Part shown: positions 52,710 to 64,000 of the stretch, in pieces | Numbering within the stretch: position 1 is the stretch's first letter | Layout: each line of letters begins with the position of its first letter | Assembly (NCBI RefSeq): GCF_014207845.1 | Contig: NZ_JACHLC010000001.1 | Coordinates: forward strand, 1,674,001 to 1,738,000 | Length of the DNA stretch: 64,000 nt | Direction of reading: 5' to 3' | Origin: Chryseobacterium shigense | GTDB taxonomy: Bacteria > Bacteroidota > Bacteroidia > Flavobacteriales > Weeksellaceae | Translations under genes and position numbers: made by a program | The notes under the pieces: model-generated | The model's database searches: none | The model's input: the letters and a program-made list of their open reading frames with translations, nothing else | Told to the model about the DNA's origin: nothing

Positions 52710-53744
52710 TTAATCCACTGTTTTATTGGCCAGCTGTCCGCAGGCGGCATCGATGTCTCCACCACGGCTTTTTCTGATCATTACAGTGATTCCGGCATTT
52801 TCCAATTGGCGTACATAGTTTTCTTCCGCCTGTTTATTGCACTGGTCGTACTTACCATCTCCGATAGGATTATACTGGATAAGATTCACTTTCGAAGGAA
52901 CCTGTCTGCAGTATCTGATCAAAGCTTTGATATCTTCATCACCGTCATTGATTCCTTTCCAGACACAGTATTCAAACGTAATAACAGAACCTGTTTTCTG
53001 ATACCAGTACTGAAGGGCTTCCATAATATCCGTAAGCGGAAATTTATCCGAGAAGGGCATAATTTCATTACGCTTGGATTCAATAGCAGAGTGAAGTGAA
53101 AGGGCCAGTTTTACACGAAGATCATCATCTGCAAGCATTTTGATCATCTTTGGAATTCCGGATGTAGAAACGGTAATTCTTCTCGGTGACATTCCCAGAC
53201 CTTCCGGCTGGGTAATTTTCCTGATGGCTTCCACTACATTTTTATAATTCATCATCGGCTCTCCCATTCCCATAAAAACGATATTGGAAAGCGGTCTGTC
53301 AAAATACATTTTACTTTGACTGTCAATCAGGGCTACCTGATCCACAATTTCAGCCACTTCAAGGTTTCTCATCCTTTTCAGTCTTGCTGTTGCGCAGAAT
53401 TCGCAGTTTAATGAGCATCCTACCTGTGAGGAAACACAGGCTGTGGTTCTTGTTTCTGTAGGGATAAGAACGGATTCCACCAGCAGTCCGTCATGAAGTT
53501 TTACTCCATTTTTAATTGTCCCGTCTGTACTCCTCTGAAGCTGATCCACAGAAACGGGATTAATGGTATACTCTTCGGAAATTTTTTCGCGCAGAGCTTT
53601 CGAAAGATTCGTCATTTCATCAATCGAATGAAGGTTTTTACTCCATAACCAGTCATAAACCTGCTTCGCACGAAACGGTTTTTCCCCTAAAGTTACAAAG
53701 TAATCTTTAAGCTGGTCCAGTGATAAAACTCTGATATCTTTCAA
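52710..53744 (-). CDS. rlmN: 23S rRNA (adenine2503-C2) methyltransferase
   Basis: A 344-residue radical SAM enzyme methylating A2503 of 23S rRNA (and A37 of some tRNAs). The [4Fe-4S] motif CSLNCEFC (Cys110, 114, 117) and the catalytic Cys335 in DIDAACGQL are present, along with VFMGMGEPMMN and ALSLHSA. The length is standard. It is followed at a distance by the sterol desaturase gene and preceded by queA, both on the same strand but separated by 75-100 bp gaps. Confidence 0.96.
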   Translation of the reverse strand: MKDIRVLSLDQLKDYFVTLGEKPFRAKQVYDWLWSKNLHSIDEMTNLSKALREKISEEYTINPVSVDQLQRSTDGTIKNGVKLHDGLLVESVLIPTETRTTACVSSQVGCSLNCEFCATARLKRMRNLEVAEIVDQVALIDSQSKMYFDRPLSNIVFMGMGEPMMNYKNVVEAIRKITQPEGLGMSPRRITVSTSGIPKMIKMLADDDLRVKLALSLHSAIESKRNEIMPFSDKFPLTDIMEALQYWYQKTGSVITFEYCVWKGINDGDEDIKALIRYCRQVPSKVNLIQYNPIGDGKYDQCNKQAEENYVRQLENAGITVMIRKSRGGDIDAACGQLANKTVD

Positions 53745-53845
53745 AATGATAATGATTATAGATTTTAAATTCTAAATTTTAGATTAAAATCCGTTACAAA
53801 AGTTAGGATAAAATCTAAAATTCAGAATCTATAATTTAAAATTAA

Positions 53846-54895
53846 TTACAAAATAAGCATTGCGTCACCGTAAGAATAGAATTTGTACTTTTCTTTTACG
53901 GCTTCTTCGTAAGCGTGCATGATGAAATCTTTTCCTGCAAATGCTGCAATCATCATCAATAATGTTGACTTTGGCGTGTGGAAGTTGGTGATCATAGAGT
54001 TGGCCACTCCAAAATCGTGAGGCGGATAAATGAATTTATTTGTCCATCCGTTGAAAGCAGAAATCTTTTTGTTTGAAGAAACAGAAGTTTCCAACGCTCT
54101 CATTGTAGTGGTACCTACGGCACAAACTCTTCTGTGGGCATCTACTGCTCTGTTGATGATCTCAGCATTTTTCTCATCAATGATGATTTCTTCAGACTCC
54201 ATTTTGTGCTTGGAAAGGTCTTCTACCTCAATCGGGTTGAAAGTTCCCAAACCAACGTGAAGCGTTACTTCAGCAAAATCAATTCCTTTGATCTCCAATT
54301 TCTTCATCAGGTGCTTAGAGAAGTGAAGACCTGCAGTAGGGGCAGCAACGGCTCCTTCTACTTTGGCATAAATAGTCTGGTATCTTTCCGCATCTTCAGG
54401 CTCAACTGCTCTTTTGATATATTTTGGAAGCGGAGTTTCGCCCAATTCTTTCAGTTTTGTTCTGAATTCTTCATAAGAACCGTCGAAGAGGAATCTTAAT
54501 GTTCTACCTCTTGAAGTAGTATTATCGATAACTTCAGCTACCAAAGATTCATCTTCAGTAAAGAATAATTTGTTACCAATTCTGATTTTTCTTGCAGGGT
54601 CTACAAGAACGTCCCATACTCTGGTCTCTTTATCAAGTTCTCTTAAAAGGAAAACTTCAATTTTAGCCCCCGTTTTTTCTTTATTTCCATAAAGACGTGC
54701 AGGGAAAACTTTAGTATTGTTGAAAATGAATAGATCTTTCTCGTCAAAATAGTCTACAACATCTTTAAACAGTTTATGTTCAATGGTTTCTGTTTTTCTG
54801 TTAAGAACCATTAATCTGGCTTCGTCTCTGTGTTCAGATGGGTGTTCTGCCAATAATTCTGCAGGAAGATCAAAATTAAAATCTGATGTTTTCAT
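53846..54895 (-). CDS. queA: S-adenosylmethionine:tRNA ribosyltransferase-isomerase
   Basis: A 349-residue enzyme of queuosine synthesis, transferring the ribosyl of SAM to preQ1-tRNA. Signature stretches: [20 protein letters not shown] at the start, [40 protein letters not shown] and [18 protein letters not shown]. The length is normal. It precedes rlmN on the minus strand; both are tRNA/rRNA modification genes, though cotranscription is not proven. Confidence 0.96.
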   Translation of the reverse strand: MKTSDFNFDLPAELLAEHPSEHRDEARLMVLNRKTETIEHKLFKDVVDYFDEKDLFIFNNTKVFPARLYGNKEKTGAKIEVFLLRELDKETRVWDVLVDPARKIRIGNKLFFTEDESLVAEVIDNTTSRGRTLRFLFDGSYEEFRTKLKELGETPLPKYIKRAVEPEDAERYQTIYAKVEGAVAAPTAGLHFSKHLMKKLEIKGIDFAEVTLHVGLGTFNPIEVEDLSKHKMESEEIIIDEKNAEIINRAVDAHRRVCAVGTTTMRALETSVSSNKKISAFNGWTNKFIYPPHDFGVANSMITNFHTPKSTLLMMIAAFAGKDFIMHAYEEAVKEKYKFYSYGDAMLIL

Positions 54896-55045
54896 TTTTT
54901 TAAATTACGGTTTAAAAATTATTCAAATTACAAGTGTAATTTTCGGAGTGCAAATATACGACATTCAATACCCCTTTGTCAAGTATTATTTACAATCAAA
55001 TGTAAAACCGTGATTCTACGGTGATACGTAAACGAAAAAAAAGAT

Positions 55046-55053
55046 TATTTTTG
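55046..55053 (+). promoter_or_regulatory. Candidate -7 promoter element TATTTTTG
   Basis: Matches TAnnTTTG, 22 bp upstream of the AIM24 gene start. No clear -33 element is seen. Confidence 0.35.
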
Positions 55054-55075
55054 GAAACATTAAAATTTTTACACT

Positions 55076-55768
55076 ATGAGCAAATATTTATTGGAGGCTT
55101 TCGTTAACGAAACTAAAGAAAATCCGCAGCAGAGAGATTATTTTGAGCTTGAAACACCACATATGCTTGAAATTAATCTTAACAATCAGGCTGTATGGAC
55201 CAAAAGAGGAAGTATGGTAGCCTATGTGGGAGGAATCAATTTTGAAAGACAAGGAATGCTGGCAGGAGGTATCGGCAATCTTTTAAAGAAAGCAATCAGT
55301 GGTGAAGGAGCCAAACTGATGAAAGCGGAAGGAAGCGGTAAACTTTATGTGGCAGATGCCGGTAAGAAAGTACGTATTCTTTACCTAGACAATGAAGCGG
55401 TATGTGTAAACGGAAATGATGTTCTTGCCCATGAACAGAGCGTAAAAAGCGATATTACCATGCTTAAAAGCGTAGCAGGAATGATGGCAGGCGGTCTTTT
55501 CCAGGTAAAACTTTCCGGAACGGGACATATTGCCATAACAACACACGGTGAACCATTAACATTACTGGTTACTCCGGACAACCCTGTTTTCACAGATCCT
55601 AATGCTACGGTAGCATGGTCCGGAAACCTAAGCCCTGATCTGAAAACAAATGTTTCTTTGAAAAGCCTTATCGGGAGAGGAAGCGGTGAAGAGTTCCAGA
55701 TGAAATTCTCAGGAAACGGATGGGTACTGATTCAGCCGTATGAAGAAGTATATTTCACAGAAAAATAA
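55076..55768 (+). CDS. AIM24-family protein
   Basis: A 230-residue beta-rich protein. LEINLNNQAVWTKRGSMVAY, EGSGKLYVADAGKKVRILYL, LFQVKLSGTGHIAITTHG and the PDLKTNVSLKSLIGRGSGEE end are typical of bacterial AIM24 (TIGR00266-like) proteins. Their function is not known; the name comes from a yeast mitochondrial protein. The start is the first ATG of the frame. Confidence 0.9.
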   Translation: MSKYLLEAFVNETKENPQQRDYFELETPHMLEINLNNQAVWTKRGSMVAYVGGINFERQGMLAGGIGNLLKKAISGEGAKLMKAEGSGKLYVADAGKKVRILYLDNEAVCVNGNDVLAHEQSVKSDITMLKSVAGMMAGGLFQVKLSGTGHIAITTHGEPLTLLVTPDNPVFTDPNATVAWSGNLSPDLKTNVSLKSLIGRGSGEEFQMKFSGNGWVLIQPYEEVYFTEK

Positions 55769-55949
55769 TATATTAAAAATTGATGATTGTAAAACGGTTG
55801 TTCCTCATGTCAGGGCAGCCGTTTTTTATTTTTACTGTCTTGCTCTTTCATATTTTTTTAAGTCATTTTCACATCAAAATTCTGCCTCACAAAACCTGTA
55901 TCCCGTATCCCGAAGCCTTTTCCATACCCCATACCTCACAACTTTTTAA

Positions 55950-58253
<2,304 letters not shown>

Positions 58254-58263
<10 letters not shown>

Positions 58264-59288
58264 AACAAATCGTGACCGGGTTTACCGGAACTGAAAATTG
58301 TACGATCACTCCCATTACCAACGGACTGATTAACACAACTTATTTGGTGGAAGATCATAATTCCGGGGAAAAATTTATCCTGCAAAAGATCAACCGGCAG
58401 GTTTTCCGGTTTCCGGAAACAGTTATTCATAATCACCTGAACATCAATACGATGTTGAAAAACGGAGACTATCCGTTGCAGCTGGTGGAATTGAAGAAAG
58501 CTTTATCCGGCGGTTTTATGATGGAGGATGAAAACGGAGAATCATGGAGAATACTCAGTTTTATTGAAGATACGAAGACTTTTTTCAAGATTCCCGATAT
58601 AAAAACTGCCTATGAATCAGCAAAGGCTGTAGGATGTTTTTTAAATACCGTAAATCCTGAAGATCTGCCGGATATTCAAACCCCGATTCCTGATTTTATT
58701 AATTTTGAGAAAAGGATCGCAGATTATCAAACCTCTTTACAACATGCGAATGAAGATCTGATAAAGAATGCCGGACCAGAAATTGAAACAATGAATGAGC
58801 TGCTTTTTCTTCCCCAAAAATGGATCGAAATGGAAAAAGAAGGTATTCTGCCTAAAAGAATTATTCATGGAGATCCTAATGTAAGAAATATCCTTTTCGA
58901 TAAAAATTCAAGTCCTGTCGCTGTTATTGACCTGGATACAGTAACCGTTTCAACCATTCTGTATGATTTCGGAGATATGGCAAGATCTTACACCAATATT
59001 CTGGATGAAGATAACGGAAATGCAGACAATAATTTTAACCCGCATATTTACAGGACTGTAAAAGACGGATTTTTATTGTATTTAAAAGAAAAACTGACTT
59101 TTGAAGAGCTTGAAAACCTTGACTATGCTGCACAGACTGTTATTTATATCCAGGCCATCCGTTTTCTTACCGATTATCTGAATGGAAGTATTTACTACTC
59201 TACAAAATATGCTGAACACAATCTGGATAGAACGAGGAACCAGCTGGAACTATTAAAAGGACTTAGAAAATATTTAAAAGATGATTAA
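58254..59288 (+). CDS. N-acetylhexosamine 1-kinase-like (NahK) phosphotransferase
   Basis: A 344-residue kinase of the aminoglycoside-phosphotransferase fold. It shares with bifidobacterial NahK the phrases NGLINTTYLVEDHNSGEKFI, LQKINRQVF, WRILSFIED, RIIHGDPNVRNILFD (catalytic loop), AVIDLDTVTVSTILYDFGDM (metal DFG-like) and the end AIRFLTDYLNGSIYYSTKYA then EHNLDRTRNQLELL. NahK phosphorylates GlcNAc and GalNAc at C1. The resemblance was noted from memory and is strong over the whole length. It is the last gene of the operon; no terminator follows, but a pair of repeats does. Confidence 0.85.
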
Positions 59289-59297
59289 TATGAGAGA

Positions 59298-59434
59298 CTC
59301 GCAGATTGAGCAGATAAAGCAGATTTTTAATAAATATAGTCTTTTGGGTTTAAATCTATTTTAGAATATATCTGATATAATAAAAACTTTTAATTATATA
59401 CATAAACATCTGATTTATCTGCTCAGTCTGCGAG
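59298..59434. repeat. Imperfect 27-bp inverted repeats flanking 83 bp
   Basis: The arms 59298-59324 and 59408-59434 are reverse complements with two mismatches (CTCGCAGATTGAGCAGATAA type). The interior is AT-rich. They belong to the same family as 1121-1194 and 14241-14270. Confidence 0.65.
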
Positions 59435-59474
59435 AGATTTAAAACTAGTTCATATTAATTTTAAGCCATAAAAA

Positions 59475-59972
59475 TCATTTCAAAAACTCCAATATCTTAT
59501 TCCAATCTTCCAGTTTTTTATCAAAAGATACTGTATGAAGAGGACTGGTAGATGGTAATTGAAATATAGGCAACCTGTAGTTTTTCCCTAAAAGTTTCTG
59601 TAGATTTTTGTAAGATTTGCCTCCATTACAGAAAATGGCTTTGATGTTGGGGTGCTCATCCAAAAGCTCTGCGATCTGATTGGCTTCTTCATTTCTGATT
59701 TCGGAATCCAGGCTTCCTTTTCTTTCGCAGGAATCAATAACGTCCCAGACTGCTATATGATGTTTTTTTAAAACACCTATTCTTATGGTGTAATCTTCGG
59801 TAAATTCTTCATGAAATAAATGAAAAATAATTGTCCAGAATTTATTTTGAGGATAGGCATAATACTGCTGTTTTTCCAATGATTTTACTCCGGGAATTGA
59901 ACCTAAAATTAAAATTTCAGATTGTGAATCAATTAATGGAGGAAATGAGGAAATTCTGTTTTGCATATTCAA
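59475..59972 (-). CDS. Hypoxanthine-DNA glycosylase (UDG superfamily)
   Basis: A 165-residue DNA repair enzyme of the HDG (deoxyinosine glycosylase) branch. EILILGSIPGVKSLEKQQYY and AYPQNKFWTIIFHLF are the motif 1 region, and LPIFQLPSTSPLH is motif 2. These enzymes remove hypoxanthine (and sometimes uracil) from DNA. Start at 59972 or the next Met six bases later. The gene is flanked by repeats on both sides. Confidence 0.85.
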   Translation of the reverse strand: MNMQNRISSFPPLIDSQSEILILGSIPGVKSLEKQQYYAYPQNKFWTIIFHLFHEEFTEDYTIRIGVLKKHHIAVWDVIDSCERKGSLDSEIRNEEANQIAELLDEHPNIKAIFCNGGKSYKNLQKLLGKNYRLPIFQLPSTSPLHTVSFDKKLEDWNKILEFLK

Positions 59973-59981
59973 ATATATTAA

Positions 59982-60040
59982 TTTTGGCTAAAGCCTCTCA
60001 TGTTGAAAACAAAAAGCGGGCTAAAGCCCGCTCCTATTGA
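59982..60040. repeat. GGCTAAAGCC dispersed repeat with hairpin
   Basis: TTTTGGCTAAAGCC at 59982-59995 and the perfect hairpin AGCGGGCT-AA-AGCCCGCT at 60015-60032, followed by CCTATTGATAT. I recall closely similar sequences repeated in Chryseobacterium genomes; here it is single copy. It lies downstream of the S9 peptidase gene and may also stop transcription. Confidence 0.5.
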
Positions 60041-60101
60041 TATTTTCAGGAATAATTATTAGAAATTCAATCTCATTTTAATTATTCTGTATTATTTTTC
60101 A

Positions 60102-62096
60102 CTACAATGTTTCCTTCAGCCAGTCGAAGAATTCTCTCTGCCATACCAATCCGTTTTGAGGATGAAGTACCCAGTGGTTTTCATTCGGGAAGTATACTAA
60201 TTTAGATTTCAAGCCTCTTAATTTTGCTGCCTGGAAAGCTTCCTGTCCCTGTTCGTAGGGTACACGGAAATCAATGCCTCCCTGAACAATCATGATAGGT
60301 TTGTTCCATTTTTCAACAAAATTGCTTGGGTTGAATTCCGTATATGCTTTAGGAGTCGGCTTTTCCCACGGAGAACCAAGATCCCAGTTGGCAAACCAAA
60401 GTTCTTCTGTAGTAAGGTACCATGATTTCATATCAAATAACCCATCGTGTGCGATGAATGTTTTGAATCTGTTTTCATGGATTCCGGCTAACATAAATAC
60501 GCTGTATCCTCCGTAGCTTGCCCCAACTGCGGCTACTCTATCACCGTCTACATACGGTAATGTTTTTGCATAATCTGTTGCTGCCAGATAATCTCTCATT
60601 GGCTGTCCGCCCCAGTCTTTAGAAATGTCTTCGTTCCATTTTGTTCCCCAACCCGGCATACCTCTTCTGTTTGGAGCCACTACGATGTATCCGTTTGCTG
60701 CCATTAGGGAGAAGTTCCATCTTGTGCTGAAAAATTGTGTCAGTGCAGATTGCGGACCGCCCTGGCAGTATACCAGTGTAGGATATTTTTTATTGGGATC
60801 AAAGTTTGGCGGATAATGGAACCATACGCCCATTTCTTTTCCATCCGTTGTTTTTACCATTTTAAGTTCAGATTTACCCTGCGCCAGTTTAGCATACATA
60901 TCTTTATTGGCTTCGGTTACCTGCTTCATTTCACCGTTTTTCAGATTGACAGAGAATAATTCCGTTGCGTGGTTTATATCTGTTCTTCCTACTAAAAGTG
61001 AAGATTTATTATCAGTAAATATTTCATTGACATCAAAATCACCTTTTGTGATCTGCTGTACTTTAGCCGCTTTAGGATCTAAAGAGAACAGCTGTTTTGT
61101 TCCTCTGAATGCTGCCGTAAAATAGATCACTTTGGAATCGCCGCTCCAGAATACATCTCCTGAAACGCTTTCGTCCCATCCGGCAGTAAGATTTGTAGTT
61201 TTACCGGACTTCCAGTCCATGATCTTTACGTCATTTTTATCTGCTTCATAACCGTCTCTGGCCATACTTTGCCAAATCAGGGATTTTCCGTCCGGACTGA
61301 ACTTTGGATTGACATCGTATCCTTTATTGGATTCTGTTAAATTCTTTGTTACTCCTGACGCAAGGTCGTAAGCAAAAATATCTGTGTTGGTGCTTGTAGA
61401 ATATTCTTTTCCGCTTTTAGGCTTGGTAACGTATAAAAGCTGGGAAGAATCCGGGCTCCAGATAAAGTCTTCTGCGCCTCCGAAAGGTCTTTGCGGAGAA
61501 TCCCATGTCTTGCCTTCCAGAAGATCTTTTGCAGCTTCTGCTTTGTCTGTGGTATTCACTACAAATACATGATTGTATTTTCCTTCATTGAAATAATCCC
61601 AATGCCTGTGGTTCAGATCTGTGTAAACCTGCGCCGTGGTTTTTGGGGTATCGCCGTATTTGTCTTTCCCCATTAATTTTTCAACCAGAACCTGCTTGCT
61701 GAACGCAATTTTTTTACCGTCCGGGGAAATTACGATGTTATCGGCTTCTCCGATCGTGTAAAATTCAGACCATGTTTTTCCATTGTCTTTTGAAAGAAAG
61801 ATCTTATCTCCTTCCTGGGCATAAATTCCGTTTTTATCCCATTGGATAAGGGCTTTTTTACCGAAATCTATTTTGGAAGACTGGTTATTAAGAACATTGA
61901 GAAAGTAGTTCTCACTTTTTGTTTTCTCTGTTTTCAGGTCTACCTGTCCTACTTTATAGATCAATGAAGACTGATCCGGTGAAACTGCCTGTACTCCAAC
62001 TTTTTTTAAAGTCCAGAGAATTTCAGGCGTCATTAACTGTTGTGCATTCATTAAAAGCGGAGCTGCCAGAGCCAGCAGACTGTACTTAAGTTTCAT
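60102..62096 (-). CDS. Secreted S9-family dipeptidyl peptidase
   Basis: A 664-residue enzyme. A signal peptide (MKLKYSLLALAAPLLMNAQ) is followed by a propeller (blades such as FSPDGKSLIWQSMARDGYEA, FWSGDSKVIYFTAAF) and the hydrolase domain with Ser527 in AAVGASYGGYS, Asp609 in GGIDFRVP and His641 in NENHW. It resembles DPP5-type enzymes that release dipeptides from alanine- or hydrophobic-start peptides; specificity is inferred. It is the second S9 peptidase in the window and contains many conserved phrases of the group (CQGGPQSALTQFFSTRWNFS). Confidence 0.92.
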   Translation of the reverse strand: MKLKYSLLALAAPLLMNAQQLMTPEILWTLKKVGVQAVSPDQSSLIYKVGQVDLKTEKTKSENYFLNVLNNQSSKIDFGKKALIQWDKNGIYAQEGDKIFLSKDNGKTWSEFYTIGEADNIVISPDGKKIAFSKQVLVEKLMGKDKYGDTPKTTAQVYTDLNHRHWDYFNEGKYNHVFVVNTTDKAEAAKDLLEGKTWDSPQRPFGGAEDFIWSPDSSQLLYVTKPKSGKEYSTSTNTDIFAYDLASGVTKNLTESNKGYDVNPKFSPDGKSLIWQSMARDGYEADKNDVKIMDWKSGKTTNLTAGWDESVSGDVFWSGDSKVIYFTAAFRGTKQLFSLDPKAAKVQQITKGDFDVNEIFTDNKSSLLVGRTDINHATELFSVNLKNGEMKQVTEANKDMYAKLAQGKSELKMVKTTDGKEMGVWFHYPPNFDPNKKYPTLVYCQGGPQSALTQFFSTRWNFSLMAANGYIVVAPNRRGMPGWGTKWNEDISKDWGGQPMRDYLAATDYAKTLPYVDGDRVAAVGASYGGYSVFMLAGIHENRFKTFIAHDGLFDMKSWYLTTEELWFANWDLGSPWEKPTPKAYTEFNPSNFVEKWNKPIMIVQGGIDFRVPYEQGQEAFQAAKLRGLKSKLVYFPNENHWVLHPQNGLVWQREFFDWLKETL

Positions 62097-62397
62097 ATGT
62101 TGATATTCATTTTTAACGGATTCAGAAAATCAGGTGATTTCATAAATCCTTTTTAGTTTAATTCAAAGATTGTCAAAGTTAATATTTAAAATAAAAAGGA
62201 GCGAAAGAATTAACATTTAAGTTTTGATTTTATTCTGTTTTCTGTACGGATGAAGAAATTTAATCAAAAGAGCTGCAGCAACGCGGATTTATATCAGACA
62301 GGCTGTTGCTGTTTTTATGCAAATTATCAAATTGTTTCATATTTTTACATTTGAAAGGAAAAAATAAGTTGGCTAATTGATGAACTAATAAAACACT
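62097..62397. other. 301-bp divergent intergenic region
   Basis: It separates the S9 peptidase and hydrolase genes. It holds a candidate -7 element TACATTTG at 62346-62353 for the plus-strand gene, and a weak CAGCAAC/GTTGCTG hairpin with T-run at 62276-62316. No small gene is evident. Confidence 0.4.
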
Positions 62398-63237
62398 ATG
62401 AATAACCGAAATTTAAAACGAATCCTGATTATTTCACTTCTTATCATAACTTCAAATCTTACTTTTGCGCAAAAAAAAGAATTTCGGAACACCACAGTAG
62501 ACAGTCTGACTTTTGTAAATAACCGGAAGTTACTAAACAGTTTAAATACGGACAATTTTCAGAAAAAAGTTTTCGTAAAAAATAATATACAGATTCCCTA
62601 CAGAATTTTAATTCCGGGAAACAATGATAAAAATCAAAAATTTCCGTTGGTGATCACTTTTCATAATTCCACCAGAATTGGAAAAGATAATGAAAAACAG
62701 CTTGAACCGTTGGCTAAAATATGGTTGAGAGATGAAATATATACCAGGTATCAATGCTATGTGATAGCACCACAGTTCAGTAAACGGTCATCAGATTATG
62801 AAAATAATCATGATCATATTCTTACCTCAAAACCTTCGGATGACGTCTCCGCTTTACTGGATCTGATAGCAAATGCAGAAAAAGAATACCCGAATATTGA
62901 CAGGAACAGAATTTACCTGGTAGGATATTCTATGGGAGCTTCCACAGCACAGAATCTTATGAGCATAAAGCCCGGCAAGTTTGCAGCTCTTGTTTCCGTT
63001 GCAGCAGTCCCGGATTTTTCAAACCTGAAAAAACTGAATCAAAAAAATATCTGGCTGATTCATGGCGAAAAAGATAATGAGAATCCTTATCCGGGAAGCA
63101 CCGAATTATTCAACAGATTATCTTCGAACAAAAATCTGACTTTTACAACGTTCAGTAATCTGAATCATGATAACATTACCATCCCGTTTTTAATAACTGA
63201 AGAGATACCGGAATGGCTTTTTGAAAAGAGAAAATAA
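62398..63237 (+). CDS. Secreted alpha/beta hydrolase
   Basis: A 279-residue serine hydrolase related to phospholipase/carboxylesterase and feruloyl-esterase groups. The signal peptide ends near LTFAQ (residue 25). LVITFHNSTRIGKDNEKQLE marks the oxyanion region, the nucleophile is Ser178 in LVGYSMGAST, Asp is likely in HGEKDNENPYPG, and His in SNLNHDNITIP. The substrate is unknown. It ends in a clear bidirectional terminator. Confidence 0.8.
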   Translation: MNNRNLKRILIISLLIITSNLTFAQKKEFRNTTVDSLTFVNNRKLLNSLNTDNFQKKVFVKNNIQIPYRILIPGNNDKNQKFPLVITFHNSTRIGKDNEKQLEPLAKIWLRDEIYTRYQCYVIAPQFSKRSSDYENNHDHILTSKPSDDVSALLDLIANAEKEYPNIDRNRIYLVGYSMGASTAQNLMSIKPGKFAALVSVAAVPDFSNLKKLNQKNIWLIHGEKDNENPYPGSTELFNRLSSNKNLTFTTFSNLNHDNITIPFLITEEIPEWLFEKRK

Positions 63238-63266
63238 ACAATCTGCTACATTCAGTTACACATACA

Positions 63267-63306
63267 AAAAAAGACCTGCTATTCTCCAGCAGGTCTTTTG
63301 TTAATT
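63267..63306. terminator. Bidirectional terminator
   Basis: AAAAGACCTGCT (63269-63280) pairs with AGCAGGTCTTTT (63288-63299), with A/T runs on both sides, between the convergent genes ending at 63237 and 63321. Confidence 0.85.
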
Positions 63307-63320
63307 TTATTTCTGATCCA

Positions 63321-63665
63321 CTAATCTCCATCTGAAAACATAGAATTGGCCAGGGAAGTAACAAAGGAAAGTAGCACACTGAAGATCAGTGCCCACCAGA
63401 ATCCGTCTACCACCATACTGTCTATAAAATAATCTGCAATTAAAATAATTACCGCATTGATCACTAAAGCGAATAATCCTAAGGTAATAATTGTAAGCGG
63501 CAACCCCAACAATCCCAGGATAGGTTTTACAAAAATATTCAATACTCCCAAGACAATGGCGAAAATAATTGCTGAGGAAAATCCATCGAAATGTACCCCC
63601 GGAAGCACCTTAGTCAAAAGGTAGGCAACGATTGCTGTAATGAACAGCCTGATAATTAAGTTCAT
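63321..63665 (-). CDS. Phage holin 4 superfamily (DUF-type) membrane protein
   Basis: A 114-residue protein with four membrane helices: LIIRLFITAIVAYLLTKVL, SSAIIFAIVLGVLNIFVKPI, LGLPLTIITLGLFALVINAV and VDGFWWALIFSVLLSFVTSL. The pattern GVHFDGFxxAI and VKPILGLLGLPLTIITLGLFxLVIN is the signature of the family named Phage_holin_4_2, which is common in non-phage bacterial genomes. There is no lysin or other phage gene here, so a cell-lysis role is not implied. Confidence 0.9.
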   Translation of the reverse strand: MNLIIRLFITAIVAYLLTKVLPGVHFDGFSSAIIFAIVLGVLNIFVKPILGLLGLPLTIITLGLFALVINAVIILIADYFIDSMVVDGFWWALIFSVLLSFVTSLANSMFSDGD

Positions 63666-63764
63666 ATTATATTTTTTAATGTTTATGGTGTTTATGGAGC
63701 AAAACCTGTTCCATTTGCCTTGAAAAAGTACAGTTCTGCTCTTTGTTTAAAGAATATTTTAATC

Positions 63765-64000
63765 TTATTTTATTCTCATCATGGTGACCAGTGAAGTAGC
63801 TACATGACTTTCTGAAGCGGTGGTTTCATCAAGAACATAAATTTCAGTCCTTACCACAATAATCTTAGCTCCTCCTTTTATAACGTAAGACCTTGATATC
63901 AAAGCATCTCCCAATGCCGGACGAAGATAATTCACCTTCAGCTCAACCGTCACTACATAACAGTCGTCTTTATAATGACTTACCGAAGCATATCCGGAAG
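63765..64000 (-). CDS. Hotdog-fold thioesterase (PaaI-like), N-terminus beyond the window
   Basis: The frame is open from 63765 past the right edge, so at least 78 residues are visible. Reading inward: YASVSHYKDDCYVVTVELKV, NYLRPALGDALISRSYVIKG, GAKIIVVRTEIYVLDETTAS, ending VATSLVTMMRIK. The VELKVNYLRPA(L)GD and later V-KGGAKI strands are typical of PaaI-type acyl-CoA thioesterases. The catalytic Asp/Glu region lies off-window. A GTG at 63953 is inside the frame but need not be the start. Confidence 0.75.
   Translation of the reverse strand, partial: SGYASVSHYKDDCYVVTVELKVNYLRPALGDALISRSYVIKGGAKIIVVRTEIYVLDETTASESHVATSLVTMMRIK

Noticed and set aside
63321..63665. Prophage suggested by the holin-family protein
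   Set aside because: No other phage gene is present and this family is widespread outside phages.

Overview
The window looks like chromosome from a flavobacterium of the Chryseobacterium/Elizabethkingia type (Bacteroidota). The support is AT-rich DNA, several TAnnTTTG promoter elements, a type IX secretion C-terminal sorting domain, a UbiA-like gene, recF and a DUF721 gene in a row, a fused alpha/beta 2-oxoacid dehydrogenase E1, a SusC-type plug motif, a small GG-leader peptide of a kind familiar from Chryseobacterium, and many Bacteroidota-style signal peptides and lipoproteins. There is no rRNA operon, CRISPR array, insertion sequence or integrase. One tRNA gene (tRNA-Arg, anticodon ACG) is present. 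Family names come from motif recognition by eye; no database search was run.

Layout. 1-7.8 kb, minus strand: a TolC-like protein cut by the window edge, then two envelope protease inhibitors side by side (ecotin and a very large alpha-2-macroglobulin). 7.8-10 kb, plus strand: UbiA-like protein, recF and a DUF721/DciA-like gene. 10-13.8 kb, minus strand: a Gcr-type membrane protein, mtgA and a metal-chelate binding lipoprotein. 13.9-18.2 kb: tRNA-Arg followed by dispersed repeats, an orphan gene and a compact, very AT-rich restriction-modification unit (controller, endonuclease, convergent C5-cytosine methyltransferase). 18.4-25 kb: small secreted or lipid-anchored proteins, a 17-residue repeat protein, a secreted ADA2-like adenosine deaminase and a GldA-like ATPase. 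25-30 kb: patatin, S9 peptidase and lpdA. 30-35.5 kb: a type IX cargo protein and a seven-gene operon behind a GbsR/MarR regulator with a repeated operator-like palindrome. 35.6-40.7 kb: an ECF sigma factor, a chimeric membrane protein (anti-sigma-like head, TonB plug, VWA) and a paralogous VWA lipoprotein. 40.9-48 kb: bleomycin-hydrolase-like peptidase, GG-leader peptide, ene-reductase divergent from an HxlR regulator, and the fused E1. 48-55 kb: isoprenoid, sterol-desaturase, rlmN and queA genes. 55-59.3 kb, plus strand: AIM24, then an overlapping three-gene operon of a GH109-like enzyme, a sugar nucleotidyltransferase and an N-acetylhexosamine-kinase-like protein. 59.3-64 kb: repeats, a hypoxanthine-DNA glycosylase, an S9 peptidase, a hydrolase, a holin-4-like membrane protein and a hotdog thioesterase cut by the right edge.

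The most interesting parts are the sigma/plug/VWA locus, the GH109-nucleotidyltransferase-kinase operon (a plausible GalNAc/GlcNAc salvage route), the restriction-modification unit whose two stop codons sit in a 26-bp perfect palindrome, the GG-leader peptide, the shared palindrome at two promoters of the GbsR operon, and dispersed inverted-repeat elements, one of which appears to lie in frame inside recF.
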